64,000 bases of DNA, from NCBI GenBank assembly GCA_022577435.1, contig JAKOON010000039.1, positions 2,959,849 to 3,023,848 on the forward strand, read 5' to 3'. The notes beneath the pieces were generated by a model. That model saw only the letters and a program-made list of their open reading frames with translations, had not been told where the DNA came from and made no database searches. This stretch comes from Embiotoca jacksoni. Its lineage: Eukaryota; Chordata; Actinopteri; Embiotocidae. Numbering within the stretch: the stretch's first letter is position 1; each line of letters begins with the position of its first letter. A program made the position numbers and the translations under genes. Below, piece after piece: positions 45,301 through 57,447 of this stretch.

Positions 45301-48300
45301 TTAAGGTCGACGACCTCGTCACCGTAGCTGAGCTTCCAATGTCTTTTGGAAAGCTGCCACCACGAGTGTCTTTGATAACCCAGAAGCAGTCACACGACTT
45401 TTTTTTTCACCCTCGCTTGGAGCGAGCCAAAACAAACAGAAGAAGGTAATGGAGAGAACGAGCACTTCGCCTGCCAAAAGTAGCGGCGCCGCGCAATGGG
45501 AGCCTTGGGCCGGGTTTGATCCTGTAGTGCATGTGTGATCACAGATCTCTTCCCCGGGGGTGGGGCCGTACGCGTCACCCATTAAAAAAAACACAGGCGA
45601 GAGGTCGAGTCTCCAGGTGACGCGCCGCAGACGCCGAAGCCGCGGACTTCCTCCCGTGTCCCGGGCCTCGAATCGGGAGGACTCGGTCGGCGCGGCACGT
45701 GGCCGGCCTCGACCTCGCCCTGTCAGATGCGCTCATCCTCAAACCGACTCGCCGCGGCGGGCCGGTTATGAGCGAAGGGAGCGTCCCAAAAACCCTCCGG
45801 CGGGGGCCGCCTCGCTCGCGCCGGTGCTCGGCTGCGGGAAACGGGAAGACCGCGGAGGGCGGTTTCATTGAGCATTCTGTTCGTCAGGTGATGTCCCCCG
45901 TCCTGTGGCCCCGAGCGGTCCCTTTTTGCGTCTTATTGTGCTCGTTTTGCGTCTCTTATCCCCAATTGTTTCTCCACGCAGTCATTTTGCATCTCCCGTT
46001 ATTGTTTTCGGTCTGTAGTAATTGCGGTTCTCTGCAATAGTCATTGTGCATCTCTTTGTAGCCATTTTGAATATCTTTGTCGTTATTTTGTTCCTCTTTG
46101 TAATTGTTTTGCTTCTCTGTTCAGTCGTTTTGCGTCTCTTCGTCGTTGTTTTGCGTCTTTTTGTCGTGGTTTTGCTTTTCTTTCTTGTCATTTTGCTACT
46201 CTTTGTCGTCCTTTTTATATCATTTTAAATTGGAGTCCCATCTCTTTGTAGTTATTCTCTGTCTCTCTGTAGTTGTCTCGCCTTTTCTCCAGACCTGCCC
46301 AGCCCGTGTCACCCATCCATTGCAGTAATAAGCCGACTATCTACATGTTCAACTGCCTTGTGACTCCGGGGGGGAGGAGGGTTAATCCCAAGCGAGCCAC
46401 CTGACACGGTCTCTGCTCGTGTTGTTTGTCTTCACATTTCGACTGCAGACTATCGCAATTATCTCGTTTGCACGAAGCAGGAAAGCAGGAAAATATCGAC
46501 ACCGGCGCAAATTAAGATGACGATTATGCCGAGTTATTCTGTCTCGTAATAGACCTTGAGCGTTGTTTATGGGCCGAGAGTCTTATTTCCCAGGTGATCC
46601 AGTTGATTCGGTCTGTTCTCCGCACGTACTATTATTTTCTTTTCACTTTATTCCTACTTAGTACTTAAATCTCCATAAGCGATAATTAATCTAAATGTTT
46701 TCGGATCCATTTTTAGTGATTAAAATCTGGCGGAAGCATTTTGTCAACCGGCCAATTCAATTAATGCGCCGATCTCCCTCTCGGGGGATCTATTCTCTTC
46801 CCGTAATTCTCGTCTTATTGCCGCCGCCGACAACATTTCTGTCTTTCCTACGCCCGCTCCCTGACAGATTTTTATTCAAACGAGTTGATATGTTCTATTT
46901 TAGAAGACGCGCAGCGTTCAGTCTTCGTGCACTCGGTAATTCGCTTACGCCGACACGCCTCCTTCCCGTACCGGATCGGCGGAACGACGCACCGGGAACA
47001 AATCTTGTAAATAATGCCCTCTGTCTGTCTTGGTCTCTGTCAGAGATGGACTCGGTGCGCATCCTGCTCTACTCGCTCATCTTCCTGGTCAGCGTCTTCG
47101 GCAACCTGCTGATCATCGTGGTCCTGACGCTGAACAAGCGCATGCGGACCGTCACCAACTCCTTCCTGCTGTCGCTGGCGGTCAGCGACCTGCTGTTGGC
47201 CATCTTCTGCATGCCCTTCACCCTCATCCCCAACATCCTGGAGGACTTCGTCTTCGGAGCCGCCATGTGCAAGATCGTCACCTACTTGATGGGTGAGAGC
47301 GCCGAACCGTCGCGCTTCGGCCGCGCCGTCCGAGTTTGCGGCCGCGTTTTGACCGAAGGATCCGCCGGTTGCGGAGCGGCAAGTTCGGGAGGCCGCTCAT
47401 CTCCCCGGCCGGCTGGCGGAGCGATAATTGAGGGCCTGCCGCTGATCGATAAAAAACACTTGGTATTCGGGGGCAGTAAAAAAAATAAATAAATAAAAAA
47501 CGTCCTTAATTCACCGTCATTGAGTCACTATGCTTTTAGCGCCGAGAATAAATCATTTCAATTGTTATTATTTTCAAAATCTGCTGCAGTCGTGCTGCGA
47601 AAAGCTGACAACTACTAGAATTGTTTTGACATAAGACCCAGCTGGTCATTCAGTGATCACAATAATATGCATTTTCTTCATTTAACGCACAAATCTAGCC
47701 TCTTTTTTCTAATTTTTTTTTTTTTTATTTATAGCTGGCAGCTGATCATTCGCAGCTTTAGAAATCCAGCCTGACAAAAAAAATAAATCGCTGGATTTCT
47801 AAGGAGGGCTCGGCTCGAGAGCTTTTCTGCGGCCTTCGTTCTGCCTGTCGGAAGGTAACCGTCACGCTGAAAGTGCTGGAACAGTCACACGTCTTCGGGA
47901 GTGTGACTTAGCGATGAGCTGGCTCCCGTCGGGACCGGAGTCGAGGTGCCACGTGAGGCCTGAGTCAGACCGGAGCGCGAGAGGCGGCCAAAGGAAAAGA
48001 AAACAAACCCGATCCGCTGCTGCTGCGCTTTGTCTCTCTCCGCTTCACTCGGAGCTTTGAACGGCTGAGAAGAGCCATTGAAAACGGCGAGGTTCACGAT
48101 CCCGTTATTGTGACGCGCCATCTGTGAGAACGGGCTCGCCGAATCTCCTTTTCAATTACTGGACTCTGTGAGCTGCGATAAGGTGGAGGAGGAGGGCAGT
48201 GGGGAGGAGGGGGGGGGGGGTGGAGGGCAGTGGGGAGGAGTGGGGGGGGGGGGTGGGGGGGGTGGAGGGCAGCTGCCTCGTACTCGAAATAATCACTTTT

Positions 48301-48664
48301 TTTTGTTTTATTTGTCTCATTGAGCTCGGGGGCCGCGCGGCAGTTTAATTGACAATGAAGGATTGTGGAGTGACGAATCACTTAACCGCAGGAATACCGG
48401 CCTTCAGTCAAGCTGTGAATAACGAGTCGTTCCACTGCAGACGACGACGAGTGCTTCCTCAAAAAATAAAAAACTGCCACGTTTCATTTTGCCTGCACAA
48501 TACCGGACGGGAGATGATTACAAATGGAACAATAAGGGCGGATCGAAGCACCGTCGGCGCGGTTGGACGTGTCACGATCCCAATAGATTAACTGTCGTGA
48601 AGATTAACGGTTTCGTTCGTGTGCTGGCAGCGCGACCTGAATTCACTGGTGGAGCTGTGGGAAA

Positions 48665-48706
<42 letters not shown>

Positions 48707-51700
48707 AAACGAACCAGCAAAGGAGCTTTATTCATGAACTCCCGGCTAAACCGGTCTCACTAATGGCGCGGCTACGGTCCCGGTTTGTGTCGCTCGTTTG
48801 TCACAGCGTGAGCCGGAGTTTCTTTTATTCTGCTCGGACTTTTCCCGAAGGGCTTTCTCGATCCGTCTTCCCTCCGACCACAATAAGGCTCTACCTACCG
48901 GCTGCTACGAGAATATCGTCCCGAATTAGGATCGTTAATGAGCAGCGTCAAGTTTGCCCGCGCGCATACGGGAGGATCTAAAAAAAAAAAAAAAAAATAA
49001 ACAGCGAGGGAACCCGTTTGCTGCTCAACGTGTTTGAGCTCCCGGACCGATTCCTTTTGGAGCTGAACGTCGTCGACGGACGTCCCGCGACTGTCCCCGC
49101 CCGTTGATTTTGTGGAAAACCCGCTCGGCGAACAGGCCCGCCCTCCGTAAAGTCATCTGTCAGAGCGCGCCCGCCAGACGTACGATACGCCATCCGTCTC
49201 TCTGCCCCCCGCCCGTCTGGCGCGGCTCCATAATGCCGTGAGTTACGGCCCCGTGTCCCGTTCCGGAGGCAGTTACCGGATCGATGTTGTAATATCCCGG
49301 GGCGAACGCGTAGGCGCGCGCGCGCGCGGTCTTCCATCACGTTTATGTTTCCGCGTCGGGTCTTACGACGCAATTACCGGCTGATTTACCAGCTCGGCCT
49401 GTCGTGCGATAGTATTGCATTCCGGTTTGGGTTTTTAACGAGGCTTCTGGTCAACTTTTTTTTTTTAACGAGAAAAAGTCCACGTTTTTACTTCCCGAGG
49501 CCTCCGTCGGGCAGAGTTAGGGGGTGAAGGAGGAACCGGCAGGTGTCGGCCGCCGGATGTAAATCTCCTCTCCCGGGTCGAGGTGCGCCGAGAAATCCAC
49601 GACTTCACCGCTTCGCTCCAAAGCCAGTTTATCAGGCGGACGACTCGGGCTTAATGAACCAGAAAAAGGATTACGGCGTCTCTTTTTTTTTTTTTGGTTG
49701 TTTTTTTTTGGGGAGAGGAAGAGGAGGGGGGGGGGGGGGGGTCGTCGACTGGTAATTTACCGTGGCAGCACTTTGTCCAGAATCGCAGCACAATCTGCCC
49801 GTCCTCGACCATTAGCCTCACAATGCCGCCCGTCTCCCCGCTCGACCGGAGTGCATTAACCGAGACTCACGAGGCACGCGCTCTAATGGGAACGTGTCCG
49901 CTCGGCTTAATATATACCGCACGTGTGGCGGAAGGGGAAAAAAAAAACAACAAAGAAAATGTGGCAATGTGATGTCGAGGAGGTGCAATTTCAAATGGCA
50001 CGCGTGAAAGGATAAAAGGAGGTTTACGGGGTTTCGGGAGCCTTGAAGGCTTTTTAGCTGCCGTTAGTTAGAATCTGGAGTCAGAATTCACACGAGGGAG
50101 AAAAATGCCACCGCGTCCTCCTCCGTGCACCGGCAGTAGGAAATGAATGACAGAGTGGGATGTATTTACAGTTATTGCTGTACATGTTATTAAAATACAT
50201 GTGCGCCCAAATGATGAATTTGGGCCCCGGGCAAGAATTTCTCTGGACGCGCGTCGTCAATATAGATCAATGGCGTGTCAGCACTGTAGATCACCTGAAC
50301 GCGCACTTCCCGTTAGTATGGATCTTCGGGACATCCCAGCTGTCAGTCTTTATCGGTCTTTGAACCCGTGGCTCCGTTTCACTCTCTAATGGGACGGGGT
50401 GTAAACGAGTGAGCTGCCGAACATAAAAGGGCCGATTCAACGGGGTTTAAAAAAAAAAGACCCCGGCGGTGCGGCCGGGCGCGAGCGCCTTCGAGCGTCT
50501 ACAATAGAAACCCCCTCTCCTCCCCCCCCCTCCACATCCCCCCGCGAGCGTGTGATCTGGTCTTTCTCGCCGTGTCTGTGTCTTCGCACTTGAAAGGGAC
50601 GCGTGGGCGTGAGACAATCGTTGCGCGAGACTCCTGCGTGTGTTGACCGAGCCGCCCGCCTCCTTCTGCCGAGACGGAGCCGGACCGGAGGTGCTTATGC
50701 TTGTTGACCAGCAGCGTAGCAGTCGTGGAGCGAGGGCGGACGTCCCGTCGCGCTTTCCACCCCCGAGTCCGCAGCCGGTGAAGGCCAAATTTACTCACAG
50801 TGCAAAAGGACGTCGGCTTGTATTTACAGGTTCGGCCACTTCCGCTGCTATTTCTCGTCAGACTTCGAGGTCCTACAATTTGGTAAAAAGGAAATATAAT
50901 GTTGCTTAGGAATCAGTTTTATGGAGTCGGCAACGACTTAAGCCGTCATTTTATAGCCTGTCTACGTTCCTGGTAATTATGCGCTGTTAAAATGATGCTG
51001 AAATGATCCATTAATAGCTCTCCTCTGCCACGTGCCCATCAATTTGTTTGACAACTACCGCTGACTTACTTCCTCATTCCGGGGAAAGATGAAATGATTT
51101 TCTTGCAGTGATAAGCCGTCTTGTTTGTCCAAGTTTTCTAAGCCAAATTATGGATGTGGGTTGAGATTTTTGGACCGCTTGGACGGTTTGCCGGTCTGAG
51201 ACGGCGACATCGGCGCCAGGACGCCGGCGTCAGTCGGAGAGCTGCGTTACGTGGGCGGGAGTGACCGTCGTGACAGACAAATCCGGGACTTCGGTCCTTT
51301 TGCCGTACAACAAACTAGCCGTGACCGACACCCGCCCGGTGGTTTATGAACTGCCGTTTTGAAGCCTTCGGTCCGATCGGTCGGCCGTCGTCGCGAAGAC
51401 CGCCCACAAACAAACGCAGCTCTGTTTCAGGCCTAATCTAATCTAAATCTAATTAATGAGCAGAGGGTCGAAGAGGGACCGACAACCCCCCGGCTCGGTC
51501 GCCCGGGGCGAGGGTGTCCGACCGCCCGGTCTTTCGAGGGACCGATCGCAAATTCCAGCAGGTGTCAGGCGAAGTCAACTGCGCAAACTAACGTGTCGTC
51601 TTCGTGGCAACACGACCAGCTTCCTTTGAGGCTTTTCGCCGTCGTATCTTTTGCCTTGCGTTTCTCTTCCAAACAACTGTAACAAATACTTCTCAATCTC

Positions 51701-54700
51701 GGTGCGGCGGTGTCCCGTGGGTGTTAGTTTGATGCAGTATCCTCTCAGACTTCATTTCAGTGCAGCGGCGATAAAAAAACAAAAAACAAAAACTAAATAA
51801 ATGCTTTTCATAATGCGGATGGGAGTTTCTGCGACTACTCGCGCAGCAGAAAAAGCCTTTTCATGATGCTGATGTTCTCTTTGTACTGGGAAATCTCTAC
51901 AAGTCAGTTCCATTGTGCTGTTCGTGCAGGAATAAGATGAAGCCGCTCTCCCGTCTCTATCAGACTCCGCATCTAATCCCGCACCAAACATCCGAGCTGT
52001 TCTTTCATCTCCGGGTTGCCAGTCTTGCTTTTTTTTTTCTTTTTTGGAAAGTTGTGCCGAAGACAATATATTCTAAATCCTCCATCTTTTAGCTGCTCGT
52101 AACAAAGCTTATCGCAATATAGAGAAAGTACTTTTTTTTTTTTTATCTCCGGTCTGCAGGAGAGGCCGGCACCCGGCGCACATCGACTGCACTCGCTCGC
52201 TCTCTCTCTCTCCCCCTCCGCGGGTTTTGCATATTTATACGTAACCCCGGGGGGGAAACCCTACGGGGGCCGCCTCCCTGAACAGTAACCGAGGTTCAAG
52301 CGCGCAATCGACAGGCGATGGGTTACACGTGTTTCGCAAATGAATCGTTATGTGTTGCTGGTCTTCCTCGGTGCGGCGCTGAGCGTGCGGTTTTAGCATG
52401 CGTTTGCCTTTTAACCGGGCGGTTCCCGGGCGTGTTCGTTCATCATCTCTTTTGTAAATAGTCACGGCTGCCGGAACAATTAACCTCCCGACTGCTTTTC
52501 TCTTTCGCTCTCCTGCTGTTTCGCTGGTTCGCCGTCGCTGCCCGTACTCTAGTAACCGAAGAAAACGCGTCCGATGATCTGTCGGCTACCCGGTGAGCAA
52601 AGTGGAGCGTTCAGCGGCTGCAGAGGCAGAAATGTCTCTCCGGAGGTACTGGCAACCGGAAACGGCTAAAAGGAAAGGAAATATTTGACTTTAATTTTGG
52701 GAGGTAGCTAACGTTGCTCCACCCCCGCCGAAGGCGTAAATACGTACAAGTGTTCGCGATGCAAAAATGCCTTACGCTGCAGTACCGCCGAGTGCCGCCA
52801 GAGGTCGGCATTTTATTCAATTGCCGAGCTTTTTTTTTTTTTTTGTTAACCTCTATATTTGCCGTTATCCGCTCGGGGCCGAGACTAACGGTAGTGTCGT
52901 TCCTTTTCTGTCCCGCAGGGGTCTCCGTCAGCATCTCCACCTTCAGCCTGGTAGCCATCGCCATCGAGCGATACAGCGCCATCTGCAACCCTCTGAAGTC
53001 CCGCGCCTGGCAGACCCGATCCCACGCCTACCGCGTCATCGCCGCCATTTGGGCGGCGTCGCTGCTGGTCATGGTGCCCTATCCGGTGTTTAGCATCCTC
53101 AAGTCTTTCCCGAAGATCGACGGCACCGTGGGCCACCAGTGTCGCCTGGACTGGCCCGGTCATCGAGCGGAGCAGACCTGGTGAGCGAAGGCCAGACGGC
53201 TCGCCGGCGAGGAAACGTGTGAAAAAAAATGTCTAATTGGGCGATTCAATCCGGGGGTTTCCTCCCTTTTCCGGCGGATTGCTCTCGGGGCGCTGCAGCT
53301 GATGGCTGACGGTGTGAGCTAGTTCGTCGCAATGCAACTGGAAGGCACGTAATATACCTCCCGTCCACCAGAGGGCGGCGTGTCGGCGTCGCTCGTATGC
53401 AACTTCAAAGAAAAGATCGAACCCCCGTCTGACGGCCGGCCCGCTCGCGAGTTTCTTAGCTCGCTTGCTAATTGGAAAATAACTTTACCGTTCGTTCAAA
53501 AACACAATTTGTGCGATCGACTCCCGTCCCGTGACCGCTCGCAAGTCATTTCTATCTACGAACAAAGCTCAGGAGCTACGTTTCCGCGCGTTAAAGTTGA
53601 TGAAACTCGGACAAATTCGCGCCGATATCCTTTGAACCGATCCGTCGCTCGCGTCCAATCCGCTCAAATCAAATGATCTCGATGCAACATTTCGCGGTCG
53701 TAATGGCCGGTGTTACCGGAGCTCTGATGTATTTTTCTGCTCTGGTCGGGGAGAAATTCGAGAGGCGTGAAAAGTTAAGGTAATGATGGAGAGAAGGCCC
53801 TTAAAAGTCTCGCAATTTCAGATTGAACCCGTGGGCAGGAGCTGTAAAGGCGGTCACGCGGGAGGTGTCTGAAAAAAACGAACGAAATCATTCGGGGAGA
53901 GTTTCGCGAGATGAAAAAGGTGAGCAGACGGCTCCTGTTCGAGCTCAATTAGAGACGGTACCAAGTGGATCTGTTTTCCAGCTCAGCGCGGGTCGACAAA
54001 GAAAGTCGGGACTTCGTCATTAGACGGAGAGGTCCCGCAGACAATGCCATCATTTTTTAAATTGACGCGTTTGTCTCCCGGCTGTTCGCTGAGAAGGAGG
54101 CGAGCTTGTGGAAAAGGTCAGGAGGGAAACTTTCAAAAGGTCGCTCGGCCCGGCAAAAGTTCACAGAGTACGAGTACCTTTCCGGTTTTAATTCGGCGTC
54201 GCCCGCCGTGATGCTCTTTCAAAGGGGTTAAAGCGTGGACCGGCGGGAGGTGACGTCGTCTCCGTCCACCGCTCGCTCCCCGAAAAGAGTTACTGAAGCA
54301 ACTTCGGGCTAAAATTACCGTCTGAAACGACGAGCGAGTCAAATTTAACGATGTTTTTGGTTTTTTTTAAAACGTGTAATTATCCTTACGCGCAACGCCT
54401 CGAGACGATATTACACGGACTGGAGTTTCCCATAATGCAAAGCAGCGGAGTTAATCTACCGCGGTAAATAAGTGGATTCGCTGAGGCAAATCGACACGAC
54501 GTGACCGACACGTAAATCCACGTCGACTGTTGCTTTCTCGCGACTGGAACGTTGGAGGAGGAGGGGGAGGAAGAGGAGGAGGAGGAGGAGGAAGAGGACG
54601 AGGAGGAGGAGGAGGAGGAGGAAGAGGAGGAAGAGGAGGAGGAAGAGGACGAGGAGGAGGAGGAGGAGGAAGAGGAGGGGCGCGACAAGATGACGTCGTG

Positions 54701-56551
54701 AAAGAGCGCCAGTCAAACCGCAAATGGAGGAAAATGACATGGAAATATGATTAATTTTTTTTTTAAAAAGATCACAGTCGGCTTTTAAAAAAACCTGTCC
54801 GACTCAGATCAGGTTTAAGATTCTGGACCCGTGAGGACCTCTAGTTTGAAGGAGTTTCATCACTGGAGGTACCACCCAAATACTTAAAACAACAACAACA
54901 ACAAAATCCAACTGAAAGAAAAGGCCTTTTGTTTTGCGTGAGGAAGACCTTCCTTCTCTTCGGCCCTCCGGCTTTGAGAAGGTGTCAACAGGTGTGGAAA
55001 GAAAACACGCCTCTGCTTGTTAGTAATCACTTTATCTTTCAGGTGACGTGTGAGCGTTCAAAAGAGGGAACTATGAATATGAAATGTTCCCTTTCACGCG
55101 TCCGTCCTCCTCTGCCTCCCCCCCCACCTCCCCCGTCCCTTTCGGGGCAAAACACGAACAGACGCCCACTACTACGTTTTCAAAATGCCGCTTCCTCGCT
55201 CTCACACCTTCGTTTCCTCGCGGCTTTTGTCTCGCAGATTTCCCAACGGCATCAAACAGCCAGCTGATGAGAGGCTTCGACTGAAGCTTTTTTTTTTTTT
55301 TTTCTTTCCATTAAATGAGAAGTGAGAGAGCGTTAGAGGTTCAGAGAGTTGCCCGGGAAGACATTAGAATATCAGAGGGTTGAATGAAGCGCCGCCTCTT
55401 CCTCTCCGCCGGGTAAAAAGGGAGCTGATTGCGACCGATCAAAAGCGAGATGTGGCTGCAGATGGTAAACATTTAGAGCCGTCGACGTGACGACGGCGCG
55501 CTTTCTTTTATCTCGTGCGCGCGTGTCTTTCCAGTTTTTTTTTGTCGTACGTTAATAACACCTGCCCTTCCCTTCCCGGCATCGTTTGATTCGCCGATAG
55601 GGAGTCTATAGTTTTGGGATTGATGTCGGAACAAAGCTGCGGCGCTGACGCTGTCGCGCCGAACGGTAGTATCTGCAGCGTGATACGGACCGTGACGGCC
55701 TTCGCGCGGGCTTTCTTTTTCTTTTTTGGGATTTCACTCGCGCTTCAGAAATTTGGTTTGGAGGGGAAGGTTCGGTTCAGATCTCGCTTCGGTCTCTGTG
55801 ATTGTTGTTTTTTTTTTGTTTTTGTTTTTTTTTACGCCTCTCTCTTTCCATTCTGGCTGTTTTTCAGGTATGTGCTGCTGCTGTTAACTCTGTTCTTCGT
55901 CCCGGGAGTGGTGATGATTATAGCGTACGGGCTGATCTCCAGGGAGCTCTACCGAGGCATGAGTTTCGAGCTGAGCCAGAACAAAGAGAAGACCGGTGAG
56001 AACCGTCGTAGATCCAAACCGCGAAAAGCTTCTCGCGTTGATTTAACGCGCAGTGGAAACAAAGATATCTTTTTCACTTTCTGTAGAGCCGCGTGAAGCT
56101 GCAGTAAATCACATTTACAAGGTTTACTAGAAAGCGTGGTAAACCCCCCCCCCCCCAAAAAAAATAAAAATAATAAAACGAACATTGCTGGTGACATAAC
56201 ACCTGCAAATTTCTAAATAAACGCCTGTTTGAGTAATGTTGTTTCAGTATTTTCTAACATTTTCAATCATTCTCGGGCATTACAGGCAAACAAATATCGC
56301 AACATAAACGGAGGTTTGTTTGTTTTGCCTCTAGCAGAGAACGACGTATTTTCTTACACTCAAATATATTCCACTTCTCGCTCGTCCTACTCTGCTTATT
56401 TTTTTTTTTTTCATTTCTGTGTGGCCTCGCAGCTGAGACTTCTCACAGAAAAGGGAAAAAAATATATCCGGTGCGAACTGAAAGACGGCCACTTCAGGTG
56501 AGCCGCCCTCATAACTGTGCATCAGAGGCGGCGGTTTCCATGGCGTCCGGT

Positions 56552-56591
<40 letters not shown>

Positions 56592-57447
56592 TTCATCGAG
56601 GTCGAGACCGTTTAAAATAGCCTTCGGCAAAGTCGTCCGTCCGTTCTCTCGCCGAACATCACGTTTTACGCCGTCGTGACGCAGAATAATGAAGTTATAT
56701 TCTGAGCGCCTCCGAGTCTCCCCAGATTCGGATCCTCTCGATTCTTGGCCCTTCGCTCGTTGAAGCTTGTAACAGCTCCCGCTTATTATCAAAACCGACG
56801 ACGCTATCTTTCCAAACTGAAGATCCGACGTCGGACGGCTCGCGGTTGTCTTGCATTGTACGTGATGAACGTGAACATTTTCGCGTCGACCCTCCGCAGG
56901 CCAGAAGAACGGCGCGGGACGGCCGGCGGCCGGCTCCAACGACGATGACGACGGCTGCTACATCCAGGTGTCCAAAAAGCCCGCCTCCGCCGTGGAGCTC
57001 CCCACCCTCTCCGCCCCCCAGGCCAAGACCGAGCGCGCCCGCAGCAACACGTCGGAGGCGAAGCTGCAGGCCAAGAGGCGCGTCATCCGCATGCTGATGG
57101 TGATCGTGGCCCTCTTCTTCATCTGCTGGATGCCGCTGTACACCGTCAACACCTGGAAGGCCTTCGCCCTGAGGTCCGCCACCAAAGCCCTGTCGGGAGC
57201 GCCCATCTCCTTCATCCACCTGCTGTCCTACACCTCCGCCTGCGTCAACCCCGTCATCTACTGCTTCATGAACACGCGCTTCCGCAAGGCGCTGCTGGCC
57301 ACCTTCGCCTGCTGCTGCCGCGGCCGCCTCTGCCGCCGGTGGTGCCGGAGCCGGGCGGGGGGAGACGACGGCATCGCCGCCGCCTCGATGGCGACCTCCA
57401 TGTCCAAGTTCAGCTACACCACCGTCAGCACCACCGGCACCTGCTGA
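40073..57447 (+). CDS. cckbr: cckbr, cholecystokinin B/gastrin receptor
   Basis: Five exons, 40073-40211, 47044-47292, 52919-53180, 55868-55995 and 56900-57447, phase-consistent, encode 441 residues (human CCKBR 447). This five-exon layout is that of vertebrate CCK receptors. It is a Gq-coupled seven-helix receptor for CCK/gastrin. N-glycosylation sites are seen at Asn8, Asn20 and Asn29. TM1-TM2 and the start of TM3 lie in exon 2. ERY is at 146-148 and the ECL2 cysteine is Cys204. A basic third loop carries DDDDGCYIQ. CWMP is at 335-338 (TM6) and NPVIY at 376-380 (TM7), followed by a Cys-rich palmitoylation-type tail and a SYTTVSTTGTC end. IERYSAICNPL, RAWQTRSHA, GAPISFIHLLSY and the C-terminus favour CCKBR over CCKAR. 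ECL2 reads CRLDWP, with an Arg after the Cys as in CCKAR. Open frames that extend exon 2 upstream are intron read-through. Confidence 0.93.
40571..40615. repeat. Fragment of a dispersed fish repeat
   Basis: CAATTCAACTTTATTTATAC and flanks resemble the very common teleost TTCAATTCAACTTTATTTATA repeat end. Family not assigned. Confidence 0.5.
43886..43924. repeat. Perfect inverted repeat, 17-bp arms, 5-bp loop
   Basis: CGACGTCGTTTACCGAA (43886-43902) is followed by a 5-base loop and its exact reverse complement (43908-43924), in cckbr intron 1. Confidence 0.95.
45925..46275. repeat. Minisatellite of a T-rich unit of about 21 bp
   Basis: Imperfect tandem copies of a unit like TTTTGCGTCTCTTTGTAGTC (TTTTGC.TCTCTTTGT) repeat about 15 times. 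Hydrophobic open frames (Val/Leu/Phe repeats on plus, Lys/Thr repeats on minus) are by-products. Confidence 0.88.
47758..47802. repeat. Inverted repeat, 13-bp arms
   Basis: TTAGAAATCCAGC (47758-47770) is exactly reverse-complemented at 47790-47802 across a 19-base A-rich loop. Confidence 0.93.
48182..48270 (+). repeat. G-rich array (quadruplex-prone)
   Basis: GGTGGAGGGCAGTGGGGAGG-type units repeat with G10-G13 runs between them. Confidence 0.92.
48666..48706. repeat. (CAA)n microsatellite
   Basis: About 13 CAA units. Poly-Asn or poly-Thr open frames here are artefacts. Confidence 0.96.
54419..54438 (+). promoter_or_regulatory. ZNF143/THAP11-type element (weak)
   Basis: ACTGGAGTTTCCCATAATGC resembles the ACTACAnTTCCCAnAATGC element, with a mismatch in the 5' ACTACA half. 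Confidence 0.3.
54554..54680. repeat. (GGA)n microsatellite
   Basis: About 127 bases of GGA/GAA triplets in cckbr intron 3. Poly-Ser, poly-Pro and poly-Leu open frames on the minus strand are artefacts. Confidence 0.97.
55996..56899 (+). other. cckbr intron 4
   Basis: About 900 bases with a C12-like tract near 56144-56155 and a GT microsatellite at 56556-56590. No exon. Confidence 0.6.
56556..56590. repeat. (GT)n microsatellite
   Basis: About 35 bases of GT. Confidence 0.95.

Larger units (their letters stand above)
40212..47043 (+). other. cckbr intron 1
   Basis: About 6.8 kb with no recognised exon. It holds poly-C/CA tracts (about 40219-40290 and 41001-41035), a piece of dispersed fish repeat near 40571-40615, a G-rich run near 42996, a perfect 17-bp inverted repeat at 43886-43924 and a 21-bp-type minisatellite at 45925-46275. 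Some AT-rich ATTA-containing blocks (for example 44160-44400) could be conserved enhancers, but this cannot be judged without alignment. Confidence 0.55.
47293..52918 (+). other. cckbr intron 2
   Basis: About 5.6 kb without recognised exons. It holds a 13-bp inverted repeat (47758-47802), a G-rich array (48182-48270), a (CAA)n tract, a short CG run at about 49316-49329 and a G13-type run near 49729. The intron ends in a T-rich acceptor at 52918. Confidence 0.55.
53181..55867 (+). other. cckbr intron 3
   Basis: About 2.7 kb with a (GGA)n array and a ZNF143/THAP11-like motif near 54419. No exon recognised. Confidence 0.55.

Noticed and set aside
45982..46228. Hydrophobic and Lys/Thr-repeat small proteins
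   Set aside because: Generated by the 21-bp minisatellite on both strands.
46695..47043. Open frame extending cckbr exon 2 upstream
   Set aside because: The frame simply runs through intron sequence. The acceptor at 47041-47043 and the separate exon 1 with N-glycosylation sites give the receptor N-terminus.
54386..54723. Poly-Ser, poly-Pro and poly-Leu open frames
   Set aside because: They are six-frame shadows of the GGA microsatellite.
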